Positions 17,953-27,398 of a stretch of 64,000 bases of DNA are shown piece by piece. Below the pieces are notes generated by a model. It was not told where the DNA came from. It did no database searches and saw only the letters and a program-made list of their open reading frames with translations. Every line of letters begins with the position of its first letter. The first letter of the stretch is position 1. Source of the DNA: Desulfotomaculum copahuensis (GTDB lineage: Bacteria > Bacillota > Desulfotomaculia > Desulfotomaculales > Desulfovirgulaceae); contig NZ_LYVF01000158.1 in NCBI RefSeq assembly GCF_001655685.1, positions 62,001-126,000 on the forward strand, in the 5' to 3' direction. Both the position numbers and the translations under genes were made by a program.

Positions 17953-19173
17953 TTAGCCGACCTCGCTTGAGATATTGAGCAGGTGGCCCAGTTTGCGTTT
18001 TTTGGTCGTCAGGTAGAAACGGTTGTTTTTGCCCGGACGGATTTCAATCGGCACCCGGGCCACCACCTGCAGGCCGTGTCCTTCCAGCCCGGCAATTTTA
18101 CGCGGGTTGTTGGTCATCAGGCGGATTTTCTTCAGCCCCAGGTCGGCCAGGATCTGGGCGCCGATGCCGTAATCGCGCAGGTCGGCCGGAAAACCCAGGG
18201 CTTCATTGGCTTCCACCGTATCCTTGCCCTGATCCTGCAAATGGTAGGCGCGAATTTTATTCAAAAGGCCGATGCCGCGGCCCTCCTGACGCATGTAAAG
18301 CAGCACACCGGCGCCTTCCGCTTCGATCATTTGCAGCGCCCGGGCCAGCTGATCGCCGCAGTCGCAGCGCGCCGAACCGAAAACATCCCCGGTCAGGCAC
18401 TCCGAGTGCACGCGGACCAGCGGCGCCTCGACGCCGCCCGGATCGCCCTTGACCAGGGCGATGTGGCCCTTGCCGTCAAGCAGGCTTTCGTAGGCCACGG
18501 CGGTAAATTCACCGTATTTGGTGGGCAGTTTGGCCGTATCCACCCGCCGGATCAGTTTTTCCGTATGCCGGCGGTATTCGATTAAATCGGCGATGGTGAT
18601 TATCTTCAGCCCGTGTTCCAGGCAGAATTCCATCAGTTCCGGCACCCGGGCCATGGTGCCGTCTTCCTTCATGATTTCGCAAATTACACCGGCCGGGTAC
18701 ATCCCGGCCAGCCTGGTCAGATCCACCGCTGCTTCTGTATGGCCGGCCCGGCGCAGCACGCCGCCATCCCGGGCGCGCAGGGGAAAGATGTGCCCCGGAC
18801 GGCGCAGATCCTCCGGTTTGGTGGCCGGGTCCAAAATCGCCCGCACGGTCATCGCCCGCTCGTGGGCGGAGATACCGGTGGTGGTATCCTTGTAGTCCAC
18901 TGAAACGGTGAAAGCCGTACAGTGGTTGTCAGTATTGTTGATGACCATCGGCTGCAGGTCGAGTTCATCCGCCCGCCATGCATCAAGGGGCATGCATACC
19001 AACCCCCGGGCGTAGGTGGCCATGAAGTTGATTACTTCCGGGGTGGCCTTTTCCGCGGCGACAATCACATCGCCCTCGTTTTCCCGGTCCTCGTCGTCCA
19101 CCACCACCACCATTTTACCCTGCCGGATATCCTCAATCGCTTCTTCGATGCTGGCAAAACGCTTTTCCAACAC
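17953..19173 (-). CDS. ribBA: bifunctional 3,4-dihydroxy-2-butanone 4-phosphate synthase / GTP cyclohydrolase II
   Basis: About 406 residues. The N-terminal domain has the acidic DHBP synthase motif [10 protein letters not shown]; the C-terminal domain has the GTP cyclohydrolase II zinc cysteines in [10 protein letters not shown] and the RQEGRG motif. It makes both precursors of riboflavin synthesis. GTG 19173 is spaced properly from GGGGA; a GTG two codons upstream (19179) abuts that site. It follows ribE after about 20 bases. Confidence 0.95.
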   Translation of the reverse strand: MLEKRFASIEEAIEDIRQGKMVVVVDDEDRENEGDVIVAAEKATPEVINFMATYARGLVCMPLDAWRADELDLQPMVINNTDNHCTAFTVSVDYKDTTTGISAHERAMTVRAILDPATKPEDLRRPGHIFPLRARDGGVLRRAGHTEAAVDLTRLAGMYPAGVICEIMKEDGTMARVPELMEFCLEHGLKIITIADLIEYRRHTEKLIRRVDTAKLPTKYGEFTAVAYESLLDGKGHIALVKGDPGGVEAPLVRVHSECLTGDVFGSARCDCGDQLARALQMIEAEGAGVLLYMRQEGRGIGLLNKIRAYHLQDQGKDTVEANEALGFPADLRDYGIGAQILADLGLKKIRLMTNNPRKIAGLEGHGLQVVARVPIEIRPGKNNRFYLTTKKRKLGHLLNISSEVG

Positions 19174-19193
19174 GCTCACTCCCCGTTCATATT

Positions 19194-19844
19194 TTAAGCA
19201 AAACCATGTTCAACCAGGAAATTCATGGAGACGCCGCCGGGTGACGGGGCGTTTTCCCGGTTTGAAAGCAGCTTTTCCACATATTTGCCGATCAGATCCG
19301 CTTCCAGGTTCACCGTATCCCCGGGCTTTTTAAAGCCGAGGGTGGTGGCGCCGGCGGTATGCGGAATGAGGGAGACCTGAAAACCGGCGGCGTCCAGATC
19401 CACCACGGTCAGACTGATGCCGTCAACGGCCACCGAACCCTTTTTGACCACATAGCGCATTACTTCCGGCGGCGCGCCAATGGTGACCAGTACGGCAATG
19501 TCATGCTCCTCCCGGCGTGTAATCGTACCCACACCGTCAATATGACCGCTGACCAGGTGCCCCCCCAGGCGACCGCCCAGGCGCAGGGCGCGCTCCAGGT
19601 TCACCCGCCGCCCGGGCGAAAGCGCGCCCAGATTGGACTTGGCCAGTGTTTCGGCCATCACGTCGGCGGCAAATGATTGTTCATCACGGGCCACCACCGT
19701 CAGACAGACGCCGTTGACAGCGACGCTGTCCCCAATCGCCAGCCCGTCCAACACTTTCCGGGCGGTAATGTGCAGCCGGGCGGAATCGGTCCCGCGGGTC
19801 AGTTTTTTCAAGCCGCCCAACTCCTCCACCAGTCCGGTAAACAT
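19194..19844 (-). CDS. ribE: riboflavin synthase, alpha chain
   Basis: 216 residues from ATG 19844, starting [10 protein letters not shown] as in the family; a longer open frame overlaps ribD and is unlikely. Two homologous lumazine-binding repeats are visible (~1-95 and ~97-200), the second with [11 protein letters not shown]. The enzyme dismutates two ribityllumazines to riboflavin. The start lies five bases after the ribD stop. Confidence 0.95.
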   Translation of the reverse strand: MFTGLVEELGGLKKLTRGTDSARLHITARKVLDGLAIGDSVAVNGVCLTVVARDEQSFAADVMAETLAKSNLGALSPGRRVNLERALRLGGRLGGHLVSGHIDGVGTITRREEHDIAVLVTIGAPPEVMRYVVKKGSVAVDGISLTVVDLDAAGFQVSLIPHTAGATTLGFKKPGDTVNLEADLIGKYVEKLLSNRENAPSPGGVSMNFLVEHGFA

Positions 19845-19849
19845 ATGCC

Positions 19850-20953
19850 TCATCCCTCCCCGCGCCGCACGTATCCTTCCAGACAATAGTCTTCCCCGTA
19901 ACGGGTCAACGTCATTTGTTCCAGTCCGACTGCACCGTCCAAAGTGGCCGGACCATCCCCGCCCACCGGACCGGGCGCCTGCCGCCCGCCGATAATCAGC
20001 GGGGCGATAAACCAGACCACTTTATCCGCCAGTCCGGCGGACAGAAAAGAAGCATGCACTTCGCCGCCCCCCTCCACCAGCACGCCGGTCAGTTCCCGCC
20101 GGGCCAGTTCAGTGAGCAGGGTGCGTAAATCCACCCGGCCGCCGTCCCCGGGCAGCATCAACACTTCGGCGCCGGCGCTTTTCAGCGCGGCCACCCGTTC
20201 CGCCGGGGCGTCCGGCGTCACCGCCACCAGCGTGGGCGCGGACGACTGCTGTTTGATTACCCGCGCCCCGGGCGGCGTACGGGCGCGGCTGTCCAGGATC
20301 ACCCGCACCGGATCCCGGCCCCGGCCGTCCGCCAGACGGGTGGTCAGGGAGGGATCATCGGCCAGGACGGTATTCACCCCGGCCAGGATCGCGTCGTACC
20401 GGTCGCGCAGGACATGCCCCGCCGCCCGGGCCGCCGGTCCGGTGATCCACTGCGCATGGCCGGTGCGGGTGGCAATCCTGCCGTCCAGGCTCATGGCCGC
20501 CTTGAGCACCACAAAGGGCAGGCCGGTGGTGATGTACTTGATAAAAACCTCATTCAGCCGGCGCGCTTCCGCCTCGCATACCCCGGCCACAACCTCGATT
20601 CCGGCCCGGCGCAGCCGCTCCAGACCGCGGCCGGCCACCAGCGGGTTGGGATCGGTCATCGCCGCCACCACCCGGGTCACCCCGGCCTCAATTACCGCTT
20701 CGGTGCAGGGCCCGGTACGGCCGTGGTGACAGCATGGCTCCAAAGTTACATAAAGAGCGGACCCCCGGGCCTGTGCGCCCGCTTCGCGCAAAGCATGAAT
20801 TTCGGCATGGGGGGTGCCGGCACGGGCGTGATAGCCCCGCCCCACCACCCGGCCGTCTTTGACCAGCACCGCCCCGACCGCCGGATTCGGACTGGTACGC
20901 CCCAGTCCCCGCCGGGCCAGATCCAGGGCCATTTGCATGTACCGCCTGTCCAT
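19850..20953 (-). CDS. ribD: riboflavin biosynthesis deaminase/reductase
   Basis: 367 residues starting MDRRYMQMALDLARRG behind AGGTGAT. The deaminase domain (1-~145) has the zinc motif HAEIHAL and PCCHHGRTGPC; the reductase domain (~148-360) has AMSLDGRIAT and VEGGGEVHASFL. It performs two steps from the GTP cyclohydrolase II product. First gene of ribD-ribE-ribBA-ribH, behind an FMN riboswitch. Confidence 0.95.
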   Translation of the reverse strand: MDRRYMQMALDLARRGLGRTSPNPAVGAVLVKDGRVVGRGYHARAGTPHAEIHALREAGAQARGSALYVTLEPCCHHGRTGPCTEAVIEAGVTRVVAAMTDPNPLVAGRGLERLRRAGIEVVAGVCEAEARRLNEVFIKYITTGLPFVVLKAAMSLDGRIATRTGHAQWITGPAARAAGHVLRDRYDAILAGVNTVLADDPSLTTRLADGRGRDPVRVILDSRARTPPGARVIKQQSSAPTLVAVTPDAPAERVAALKSAGAEVLMLPGDGGRVDLRTLLTELARRELTGVLVEGGGEVHASFLSAGLADKVVWFIAPLIIGGRQAPGPVGGDGPATLDGAVGLEQMTLTRYGEDYCLEGYVRRGEG

Positions 20954-21428
20954 AAACATCACCTGATGAAAAAAGTCCCCAAACTGCCGCTGCAAATGAC
21001 AAAAGCCCTCAAGGCTGAATACCTCCAGGGCACATGAACATAAAAGCAATACCTTTTACCCAGGCAAAAGGCTGCTCCGCCACCTTCTCCCATCCAGACT
21101 TTTACTGTCGGCCCTGGCTTCGCACCAGGTCAACCCGTTACCGGGCTCGCGGGCTCGGCACCTCTTTGACGCCTTACCGCCGGTAGGGAATTGCACCCGT
21201 CCCCGAAGGTTGTTTGAGATTTTAGAATCCATTAATAATTATAATCCTGCTGCCCGCCGGTGTCAATGCCTTGCTCAAGGTAAAATGCGTAAAACCGTCC
21301 GGGATTGAAAAACGTCCATTGACCATTTATTTTAGTTCACTGAAGCAAATATTCTTAATGTTTACCCAATTTTGACTTATAATTATTTTCGGCAGGTTTA
21401 TTACTCTTGCGGAGGAGAGGATGTATTT
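20954..21428. other. divergent regulatory region between ribD and the acyl-CoA synthetase
   Basis: It holds the FMN riboswitch of ribD on the minus strand (21083-21209). The AT-rich remainder (21215-21428) must contain the promoters of both directions; a TTGACT at 21372-21377 is a candidate -35 for the plus-strand gene but no good -10 follows. Confidence 0.6.
21083..21209 (-). ncRNA. FMN riboswitch (RFN element)
   Basis: Read on the minus strand the conserved FMN aptamer pieces occur in order: CTTCGGGGACGGGTG, CCGGCGGTAA, GAGCCCGCGAGCC, GCCGACAGT and GTCTGGATGGGAGAAGG. It lies about 130 bases before ribD. Downstream a short CCTTTT/AAAAGG pairing could belong to the expression platform. FMN binding is expected to shut off the rib operon. 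Confidence 0.96.
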
Positions 21429-23369
21429 ATGGGGGCGAATAAAGCTGGCACCGGCCTGGTACCGCCACAGGTAAAAAGTTTTATGCGCTGGGCGGAGGAC
21501 GATGTGGAGGGCTTCTGGGAAAATGCCGCCATCAAGGCGGCGCATGACATTCACTGGTTCAGGAAGTGGGACAAGGTCTTCACCTGGGAGTACCCCACCT
21601 TCAAATGGTTTGAAGGCGGACTGACCAACATCAGCTACAACTGCCTGGATTACAACATCCAAAGAGGCCGCGGCGGCCGGGCGGCGATAATCGCCGAATC
21701 GGGCGAAACCGGCGAGATCCGGACGGTCACCTACGCCCAATTGCTGCACCTGGTCGGGCAATACGCCGCCGCCCTGCGCGGCCTGGGTGTCCAAAAAGGC
21801 GACCGGATCGCCATTTACATGCCTACCAGCATCGAGTCGGTGGCCGCCATGCTGGCCTGCGCCCGGGTGGGCGCCATTCACGTAGTCATCTTCGCCGGTT
21901 TTTCCTCCGTCGCGGTGGCGGACCGGCTCAATATCTCCGGCGCGCAGTACATGCTGATCCAGGATGAGGGCTCGCGGCGGGGCAAGCCCATCGACCTGAA
22001 AAAGATTGTGGACGAAGGACTGGACATGTGCCCGCCGGAACAGATTAAAAAAGTGGTGGTGCTCAACAAAGGCGGCAACCCGCCAATGAAACCCGGCCGG
22101 GACATTTTCTGGGAAGAGTTTCTGGCCGGCGGGGAAGGACAAAGCACCGCCGTGGAAATCATGGAGTCGAACGAACCCCTGTTCTTGCTCCCCACTTCCG
22201 GCACTACGGCCAAACCCAAAGTCACCGTGCAAAAGCACGGCGGCTATCAGATGTACGTCTATTCGATGGGCAAATGGATTTATGACCTGCAGGATAGCGA
22301 CATCTGGTTCTGCACTTCGGACATCGGCTGGATCGTCGGGCACAGCTTCAATGTTTACGGTCCGCTGCTAGCCGGCTGCACCACCATCCTTTACGAAGGC
22401 ACCCCGGATTATCCGCGCAAGGATATGTGGTGGGATGTGGTGGAAAGGAACAAAGTCACCGCCATGTGGCTGTCCCCCACCGGCGTGCGCGGCTTGATGC
22501 GGCTGGGCATTGAACATGCCCAAAAGCACGATCTGAGCACGGTGAAAAGGATTTTCTGCGCCGGCGAGGTTTTGAACCCGCCCGCCTGGCAGTGGCTGCA
22601 GGAGGATGTTTTTGACAACCGCATCCCGGTAATCGATCACATGTGGCAGACCGAAACTTCCGGTCCCATTTTCGCCAATCCTTACGGACTGGGCATGATT
22701 CCGATCAAGCCGGGCTCCGCCGGCATACCCGTTCCCGGCATCGTAGCCCGCGTGGTGGACGAGAAAACAGGCGAACCGGTGGCGCCGGGTGAAAAGGGCG
22801 TGGTGATCATCAAGCGGCCGTTCCCGGGATTGACCTCCACCCTGTGGAACAACGAGGAAACCTACCAGCGGGAATACTGGGAGCGCCTGCCGGTAACCAA
22901 AGGTTCCTATTACTGCGGCGACGCCGCCAGTCTCGACGAGGACGGCTACCTCTGGTTTGCCGGCCGGTCCGACGAAGTAATCAAAATCGCCGCTCACCGC
23001 ATCGGCACCATTGAAATTGAGAACGCTCTCATTTCCCACCCCGCCGTGGTGGAAAGCGGCGTTTCCGGCGTACCGGACGAGCTGCGGGGCGAAGTGGCCT
23101 GCGCCTTTGTGGTGCTCAAATCTGGTTACGAGCCTTCGGAGGAACTGAAAAAAGAATTGATCAATCATGTGCGCAACACCATGGGCGCCATTGTAGTCAT
23201 GCGGGACATCCAGTTCATCAGCACACTGCCCAAAACCAGGAGCGGCAAGATTATGCGCCGCGTCATGCGCACATTGTGGGCCGAAAAGGAACTGGGCGAC
23301 CTGTCCACCATCGAAGAAGAAGCTTCCGTGTCGGAAATCCGGGAAGCGATCAAGAAAATGCGCGGTTGA
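21429..23369 (+). CDS. acetyl-CoA synthetase-like acyl-CoA ligase (AMP-forming)
   Basis: 646 residues from ATG 21429 with GGAGGAGAGG upstream. An ANL-superfamily adenylating enzyme of the Acs type: the P-loop reads PTSGTTAKPK (Ala where Gly is usual), the adenylate motif is HMWQTETSG, and the C-terminal catalytic lysine is in KTRSGKIMRR. It activates a short-chain acid with ATP and CoA through an acyl-adenylate. The altered P-loop and the substitution pattern differ from the other Acs at 35.4 kb, so a substrate other than acetate (for example propionate or a branched acid) is possible. Confidence 0.85.
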   Translation: MGANKAGTGLVPPQVKSFMRWAEDDVEGFWENAAIKAAHDIHWFRKWDKVFTWEYPTFKWFEGGLTNISYNCLDYNIQRGRGGRAAIIAESGETGEIRTVTYAQLLHLVGQYAAALRGLGVQKGDRIAIYMPTSIESVAAMLACARVGAIHVVIFAGFSSVAVADRLNISGAQYMLIQDEGSRRGKPIDLKKIVDEGLDMCPPEQIKKVVVLNKGGNPPMKPGRDIFWEEFLAGGEGQSTAVEIMESNEPLFLLPTSGTTAKPKVTVQKHGGYQMYVYSMGKWIYDLQDSDIWFCTSDIGWIVGHSFNVYGPLLAGCTTILYEGTPDYPRKDMWWDVVERNKVTAMWLSPTGVRGLMRLGIEHAQKHDLSTVKRIFCAGEVLNPPAWQWLQEDVFDNRIPVIDHMWQTETSGPIFANPYGLGMIPIKPGSAGIPVPGIVARVVDEKTGEPVAPGEKGVVIIKRPFPGLTSTLWNNEETYQREYWERLPVTKGSYYCGDAASLDEDGYLWFAGRSDEVIKIAAHRIGTIEIENALISHPAVVESGVSGVPDELRGEVACAFVVLKSGYEPSEELKKELINHVRNTMGAIVVMRDIQFISTLPKTRSGKIMRRVMRTLWAEKELGDLSTIEEEASVSEIREAIKKMRG

Positions 23370-23430
23370 TCTCTTTGCCGGACCGGAGCACCGGAACGGT
23401 GAAACACGGCACGGCGGCCAAACGGAATAA

Positions 23431-23458
23431 AAAACCGGCCCATCACGGGGCCGGTTTT
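23431..23458 (+). terminator. terminator of the acyl-CoA ligase gene
   Basis: An 11-bp perfect stem (AAAACCGGCCC and complement, 6-base loop) ending in TTTTG, about 60 bases after the stop codon. Confidence 0.85.
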
Positions 23459-23524
23459 GTTCATACCGGGCTCAATACGGGAGGTTCGCACGGAATCAGG
23501 TCAACCCCGGACAGAACAATCCGT

Positions 23525-23665
23525 CTAGCGGTTGTCTTCCTCTATCCGGCCGGTTTCTTCAGGACTTTCCATCTCACTCTGTCTGCGCAGCAAAGCCCGG
23601 TCGGGTTTTACCCCGGTTTTTCCCTTAACGTCGCTGACCTTGCTTTCAAAGTCCTTCCAACCCAC
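23525..23665 (-). CDS. 46-residue small conserved-looking protein
   Basis: GTG 23665 follows AAGGGAGGT at proper spacing. The frame encodes a hydrophilic peptide starting MGWKDFESKVSDVKG and ending RIEEDNR, with strongly coding-like codon use (GC-rich third positions) in an otherwise gene-free stretch. There are no cysteines and no membrane segment. I do not recognise the family. It lies between a convergent terminator and the GntR-type regulator. Confidence 0.65.
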   Translation of the reverse strand: MGWKDFESKVSDVKGKTGVKPDRALLRRQSEMESPEETGRIEEDNR

Positions 23666-23755
23666 GGATATTACCTCCCTTGTTATTATGGTTGCCATTA
23701 GTATTCCCGGTACTTTCCAGGTATATAAGCAAATATTGAAAATTTATTATAATTA

Positions 23756-24391
23756 TTATTGCGGCAGTATTCCGTTCACCAGATTGTACACCTGATCCTT
23801 CAATTCCGGCGGAGCCAGCAAAATCAAGGCATCTCCGGCCCGGATGACAGTTTCGGCGCGCGGGGAAAGAATTTCCTCCCCGCTGCGGTAAATGGACAGC
23901 ACAGTGGAACCGGTCTTGGCGCGGAACTGGGCCTCGGCCAGGGACTTGCCCACCAGCGGTGAAGTAGGCAGGACCTTGATTTCCTCGATCCGCTGCAGGC
24001 TGCCGGCCATTTTGAAAGTGTATTCAAGCAGTTCATTCATCAATTTTTCGATTTCCGCGTTTACCTTGTCCCGCTGCCGGAGCAGGCTGTGCAACCTGTC
24101 CTGCATATCCCTCAACACCTGGCGTTGACCACATTCGGCTAGGAATTCTTCAGCGGCCTTCTGGGACTTCACCACCACCCCCACCCCGGGGGAGACCTGG
24201 ACAATACCGGTATCCTGCAGCAGGGTCAGGGCACGGCGAATTGTTTCCGGAGAAACATTGTACTTGCCGGCCAGGGTGGAACGCCCGAAAACCTTCTGTC
24301 CTTCCCGGTATTCACCCCGCACGATGCGGGTGGCGATATCGATGGCAATTGTGGCATAACGTGCCAGTACGTGGGCACCCAGGGTATCCAT
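23756..24391 (-). CDS. GntR-type regulator with RCK_C (TrkA-C) domain, BusR-like
   Basis: 211 residues: GntR-family winged helix (~10-78, with SPETIRRALTLLQ as recognition region), a coiled-coil helix (~80-128) and a C-terminal RCK_C domain (~138-208, LVGKSLAEAQFR ... GDALILLAP). This exact domain order is that of BusR of streptococci and lactococci, a repressor of osmolyte uptake that binds cyclic di-AMP through RCK_C. It may thus sense c-di-AMP here, but no osmolyte transporter is in the window. ATG 24391 has an AGAAGGAG site. Confidence 0.85.
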   Translation of the reverse strand: MDTLGAHVLARYATIAIDIATRIVRGEYREGQKVFGRSTLAGKYNVSPETIRRALTLLQDTGIVQVSPGVGVVVKSQKAAEEFLAECGQRQVLRDMQDRLHSLLRQRDKVNAEIEKLMNELLEYTFKMAGSLQRIEEIKVLPTSPLVGKSLAEAQFRAKTGSTVLSIYRSGEEILSPRAETVIRAGDALILLAPPELKDQVYNLVNGILPQ

Positions 24392-24498
24392 TTCAATCTA
24401 CTCCTTCTCGGATATAGCTGTATTATTCGCCGTTGGCGCAAAAGTAAACCGGCCCGTCCGGACCGGAGGCTGTATTGGCGCAGGCTCCGGTTGATGTT

Positions 24499-25131
24499 TT
24501 AACTAACCGAGATAATATTGTATTCATGCTGTTTCATGTCTTGGATTAACGCTTCCGGCTCGACCGTACTCAAACGGAGCATGATTTCAAATTTATTGCT
24601 TTCTTTTTCCAGGCAGGCCACACCGATCACATTGATATTGTGCTCCCTGACCAGCGCCAGTATGTCCGCCAACGCGCCGACATGGTCACCGGTTTCCACG
24701 ACCAGGCGGGTACCGGCCTTACGCAAACCGAAGATTTTAATCATGGCCTCGAACACATCGGTCTGGGTAATGATGCCCACCAGTTGTCCGTTTTCCACCA
24801 CCGGCAGGCACCCCACCTTGTGCTCGCGCATGATCAGGGCGGCTTCTTCTATGGAAGCGGTGGGGGCAATCACAATCGGTTGTTTAATCATCACCTCTTT
24901 GACCACCATCTTGGACATCAAATAATTTATTTCAAAAACGCTCAAGGTGGTGGCCGGCGAGGGGGACACGGTCAGCAGTGTCCGCTCGGTGACCAGGCCC
25001 GCCAGCCGGCCTTTTTCCACCACCGGCAAATGGCGTATTTTCTGCTTTTTCATCATGTTTAAAGCTTCCAGAATGGGAGTCGCCGGATTGATGTTAATTG
25101 GAGAGGTGCTCATGTGCTCCCGTACAAACAT
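24499..25131 (-). CDS. CBS-CBS-ACT domain protein (AcuB-like)
   Basis: 210 residues: two CBS motifs (~1-60 and ~75-135), the adenine-nucleotide-binding pair, followed by an ACT-like domain (~140-208). AcuB of Bacillus, of the same architecture, is linked with acetoin/acetate metabolism. A soluble sensory protein is likely, perhaps responding to AMP/ATP and a small ligand. ATG 25131 stands behind GAGGAGG. It neighbours the RCK_C regulator in the same direction but with a ~100-base gap. Confidence 0.82.
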   Translation of the reverse strand: MFVREHMSTSPININPATPILEALNMMKKQKIRHLPVVEKGRLAGLVTERTLLTVSPSPATTLSVFEINYLMSKMVVKEVMIKQPIVIAPTASIEEAALIMREHKVGCLPVVENGQLVGIITQTDVFEAMIKIFGLRKAGTRLVVETGDHVGALADILALVREHNINVIGVACLEKESNKFEIMLRLSTVEPEALIQDMKQHEYNIISVS

Positions 25132-25252
25132 GCTTTCAACCTCCTCTTGGACTGGCTTTTTATTTTATTATAGCAGTATTTGGATGAACCGCAATGCTCC
25201 CTTAAAAATTTTATAATTGCACCGGCCGGTGGGAAACAACCCCCGCTTTTGA

Positions 25253-25281
25253 TCAAAAAATGCCCCGCTTTTAAAGCGGGG
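25253..25281 (-). terminator. terminator downstream of the small membrane protein
   Basis: On the minus strand CCCCGC, a TTTAAAA loop, GCGGGG and then CATTTTTTG; about 115 bases after the stop at 25396. Confidence 0.75.
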
Positions 25282-25395
25282 GTCAGGAAAGGTAATATCG
25301 GGAATAAATCGCGGCAGCTTGATTATGTCATAAACGGCGCCCGGTTTCTGTCATTGCGGCGACATTTCCACTGTCCGCTAAAAGACCGGCGGTAT

Positions 25396-25587
25396 TTATA
25401 ACAAGCCGGGGAATGACGGGTGGCCGGGGTTGAAATAATTCACCAGCAGCCAGGCGCTGACCAGCAAAAACAGGCCGCAGATCCAGAAGGTGGCAATCTT
25501 CCAATGATTCCAGGCGGTAAAATCCCAAAAGTAAAAATATAACAGCATATACGGGCAGAGGATCAGGAACAGCCAGGTTATATCCAT
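25396..25587 (-). CDS. small two-helix membrane protein
   Basis: 63 residues from ATG 25587 (GGTGGAGAAG upstream; the longer frame to 25641 has no ribosome binding site). Two hydrophobic helices (~3-20 and ~31-50) separated by WDFTAWNHWK, with many aromatic residues. It has its own terminator. No family or function recognised. Confidence 0.6.
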   Translation of the reverse strand: MDITWLFLILCPYMLLYFYFWDFTAWNHWKIATFWICGLFLLVSAWLLVNYFNPGHPSFPGLL

Positions 25588-25673
25588 CTTCTCCACCCCC
25601 TGCGGCAAAATGCAATCTATATATATATTATATTTTAGCATAAGTTTGGTGCCGCCGGAAGAGGAAAAAGCAA

Positions 25674-25697
25674 GCAGGCCGGCCGCGGCCAGCCTGC
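25674..25697 (-). terminator. terminator of the butyrate-oxidation operon
   Basis: On the minus strand GCAGGCTGGCC pairs with GGCCGGCCTGC (one G-T pair) and is followed by TTGCTTTTTCC, just after the crt stop. Confidence 0.8.
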
Positions 25698-25723
25698 ATA
25701 AACAGATTGCTTCTGGGGCTCGA

Positions 25724-26506
25724 TTATTCCGCTTTGAAATCCGCCTTGCGCTTGTTCAAAAAAGCATCGATCCCTTCCCGCCGGTCGGCGGTGGTGAAGA
25801 CCAGTCCAAACAGGTCCGCCTCGTGGGCCAGGGCTTTCTCCAAATCCATTTCCAATCCGTTGTTGACCGCTTCCTTGGTCATAGCAACGGCCAAAGGACC
25901 CCGGGCGGCGATGCGCGAAGCCATTTCCTTGCAGAAAGAGAGCAGTTCCTCCGCCGGCAGCACGTGGTTGACCAGGCCCATGCGCGCGGCGTCTTCCGCC
26001 TTGTAGACATCCGCCGTGAAAAGTATTTCCTTGGCCAGACCGGGGTTGACCAGCCTGGTCAGACGCTGGGTGCCGCCGAAGCCGGCAATCAGGCCCAGGC
26101 CCACTTCCGGCTGCCCGAATTTGGCCTTTTCCGAGGCCACACGGATGTCGCAGGCCATGGCCAGTTCGCAGCCGCCGCCCAGGGCGAAGCCGTTTACCGC
26201 GGCGATGACCGCTTTCGGCAGGTTTTCAATTTTACTGAACACCTTTTGCCCCAACCGGGAGAAGTTCCTGGCCTCCAGGGGCGTCAACCGGCTCATGAAG
26301 GCAATGTCCGCGCCGGCCACGAAGGCCTTTTCCCCGGCGCCGGTGATGATCAGCACCCGCACCGTGTTGTCCGCGGCCAGTTCATCCATGGCCGCGTCTA
26401 TTTCGCTCAGGGTTTCGGCGTTTAAGGCATTCAATACTTTGGGCCGGTTGATGGTCAATACGGCCACCGGACCCTCTTTTTCCAGCAGGATGTTGTTCCA
26501 GGTCAT
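25724..26506 (-). CDS. crt: enoyl-CoA hydratase (crotonase)
   Basis: 260 residues from ATG 26506 (GGGGGTGA site). Crotonase fold with the oxyanion-hole stretches AGADIAFM and NGFALGGGCELAMACD and the second glutamate region FGQPEVGLGL. It hydrates crotonyl-CoA to 3-hydroxybutyryl-CoA in butyrate oxidation. Last gene of bcd-etfB-etfA-FeS-thl-hbd-crt, 16 bases after hbd. Confidence 0.93.
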   Translation of the reverse strand: MTWNNILLEKEGPVAVLTINRPKVLNALNAETLSEIDAAMDELAADNTVRVLIITGAGEKAFVAGADIAFMSRLTPLEARNFSRLGQKVFSKIENLPKAVIAAVNGFALGGGCELAMACDIRVASEKAKFGQPEVGLGLIAGFGGTQRLTRLVNPGLAKEILFTADVYKAEDAARMGLVNHVLPAEELLSFCKEMASRIAARGPLAVAMTKEAVNNGLEMDLEKALAHEADLFGLVFTTADRREGIDAFLNKRKADFKAE

Positions 26507-26522
26507 TTTTTCACCCCCGCCG

Positions 26523-27377
26523 TTAATTATTATAGACATAGAAGCCGCGGCCGCTCTTGCGTCCCAACCAGCCGGCGGCCACGTACTTGCGCAATAGCGG
26601 GCAGGGCCGGTACTTGCTGTCGCCCAGGCCCTTGTGCAGCACTTCCATGATGTACAGGCAGGTGTCCAGACCGATCAAATCGGCCAGGGCCAGCGGTCCC
26701 ATCGGGTGGTTCATGCCCAGTTTCATCACCTGGTCCACCGCTTCCGGGGTGGCGATACCTTCGTAAACGCAGTAAACGGCTTCGTTGATCATGGGGATGA
26801 GCACGCGGTTGGAAACAAATCCCGGGGCGTCGTTAACCTCCACCGGCACCTTGCCCATACGTTCACTCATCGCCTTGACCGCCTCAAAGGTATCATCAGC
26901 CGTGGCCAGGCCGCGGATGATTTCCACCAGCTTCATCACCGGCACGGGATTCATGAAATGCATGCCGATCACCTTTTCCGGCCGTTTAGTCACCGCACCG
27001 ATTTCAGTGATCGGCAGGGAAGAAGTGTTGGTGGCCAGAATGGTGTGGGCCGGACAGGTTTCATCCAGCGTTTTGAATATGTTGGATTTGATGTCCATGT
27101 TTTCCACCGCCGCTTCGATCACCAGGTCCGCATCCCCGGCGTCGGACAGGCTGGTGGAGGGAATGATCCGCTTTAAAATGGCCTCTTTGTGCGCTTCCTC
27201 CAACCGCCCCTTGCTCACGTCCCGGGAAAGGTTCTTTTGAATGATGCCCAGGCCGCGCTGCACAAATTCGTCTTTAATATCGTTCAAAATCACCCGGCAG
27301 CCCGCCATAGCCGATACCTGGGCGATACCGGAGCCCATCTGGCCGGCGCCGATGACCATTACTTTTTGGATTTCCAT
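26523..27377 (-). CDS. hbd: 3-hydroxybutyryl-CoA dehydrogenase
   Basis: 284 residues, full length. N-terminal NAD-binding loop [10 protein letters not shown] at 11-20; the catalytic His lies in [14 protein letters not shown] and the C-terminal dimer domain begins near GFVSNRVL. It oxidises 3-hydroxybutyryl-CoA to acetoacetyl-CoA with NAD(P). It sits between thiolase and crt in the operon and starts 21 bases after the thiolase stop. Confidence 0.95.
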   Translation of the reverse strand: MEIQKVMVIGAGQMGSGIAQVSAMAGCRVILNDIKDEFVQRGLGIIQKNLSRDVSKGRLEEAHKEAILKRIIPSTSLSDAGDADLVIEAAVENMDIKSNIFKTLDETCPAHTILATNTSSLPITEIGAVTKRPEKVIGMHFMNPVPVMKLVEIIRGLATADDTFEAVKAMSERMGKVPVEVNDAPGFVSNRVLIPMINEAVYCVYEGIATPEAVDQVMKLGMNHPMGPLALADLIGLDTCLYIMEVLHKGLGDSKYRPCPLLRKYVAAGWLGRKSGRGFYVYNN

Positions 27378-27398
27378 GTTTTGCTACCCCTTTCTTGA

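Noticed and set aside
17662-17970. 102-codon plus-strand frame in the ribBA-ribH spacer
   Set aside because: Composed of the arms of the inverted repeats; no start signal.
21327-22343. 338-codon open frame antisense to the acetyl-CoA synthetase-like gene
   Set aside because: Shadow of the real gene; no motifs and no ribosome binding site.
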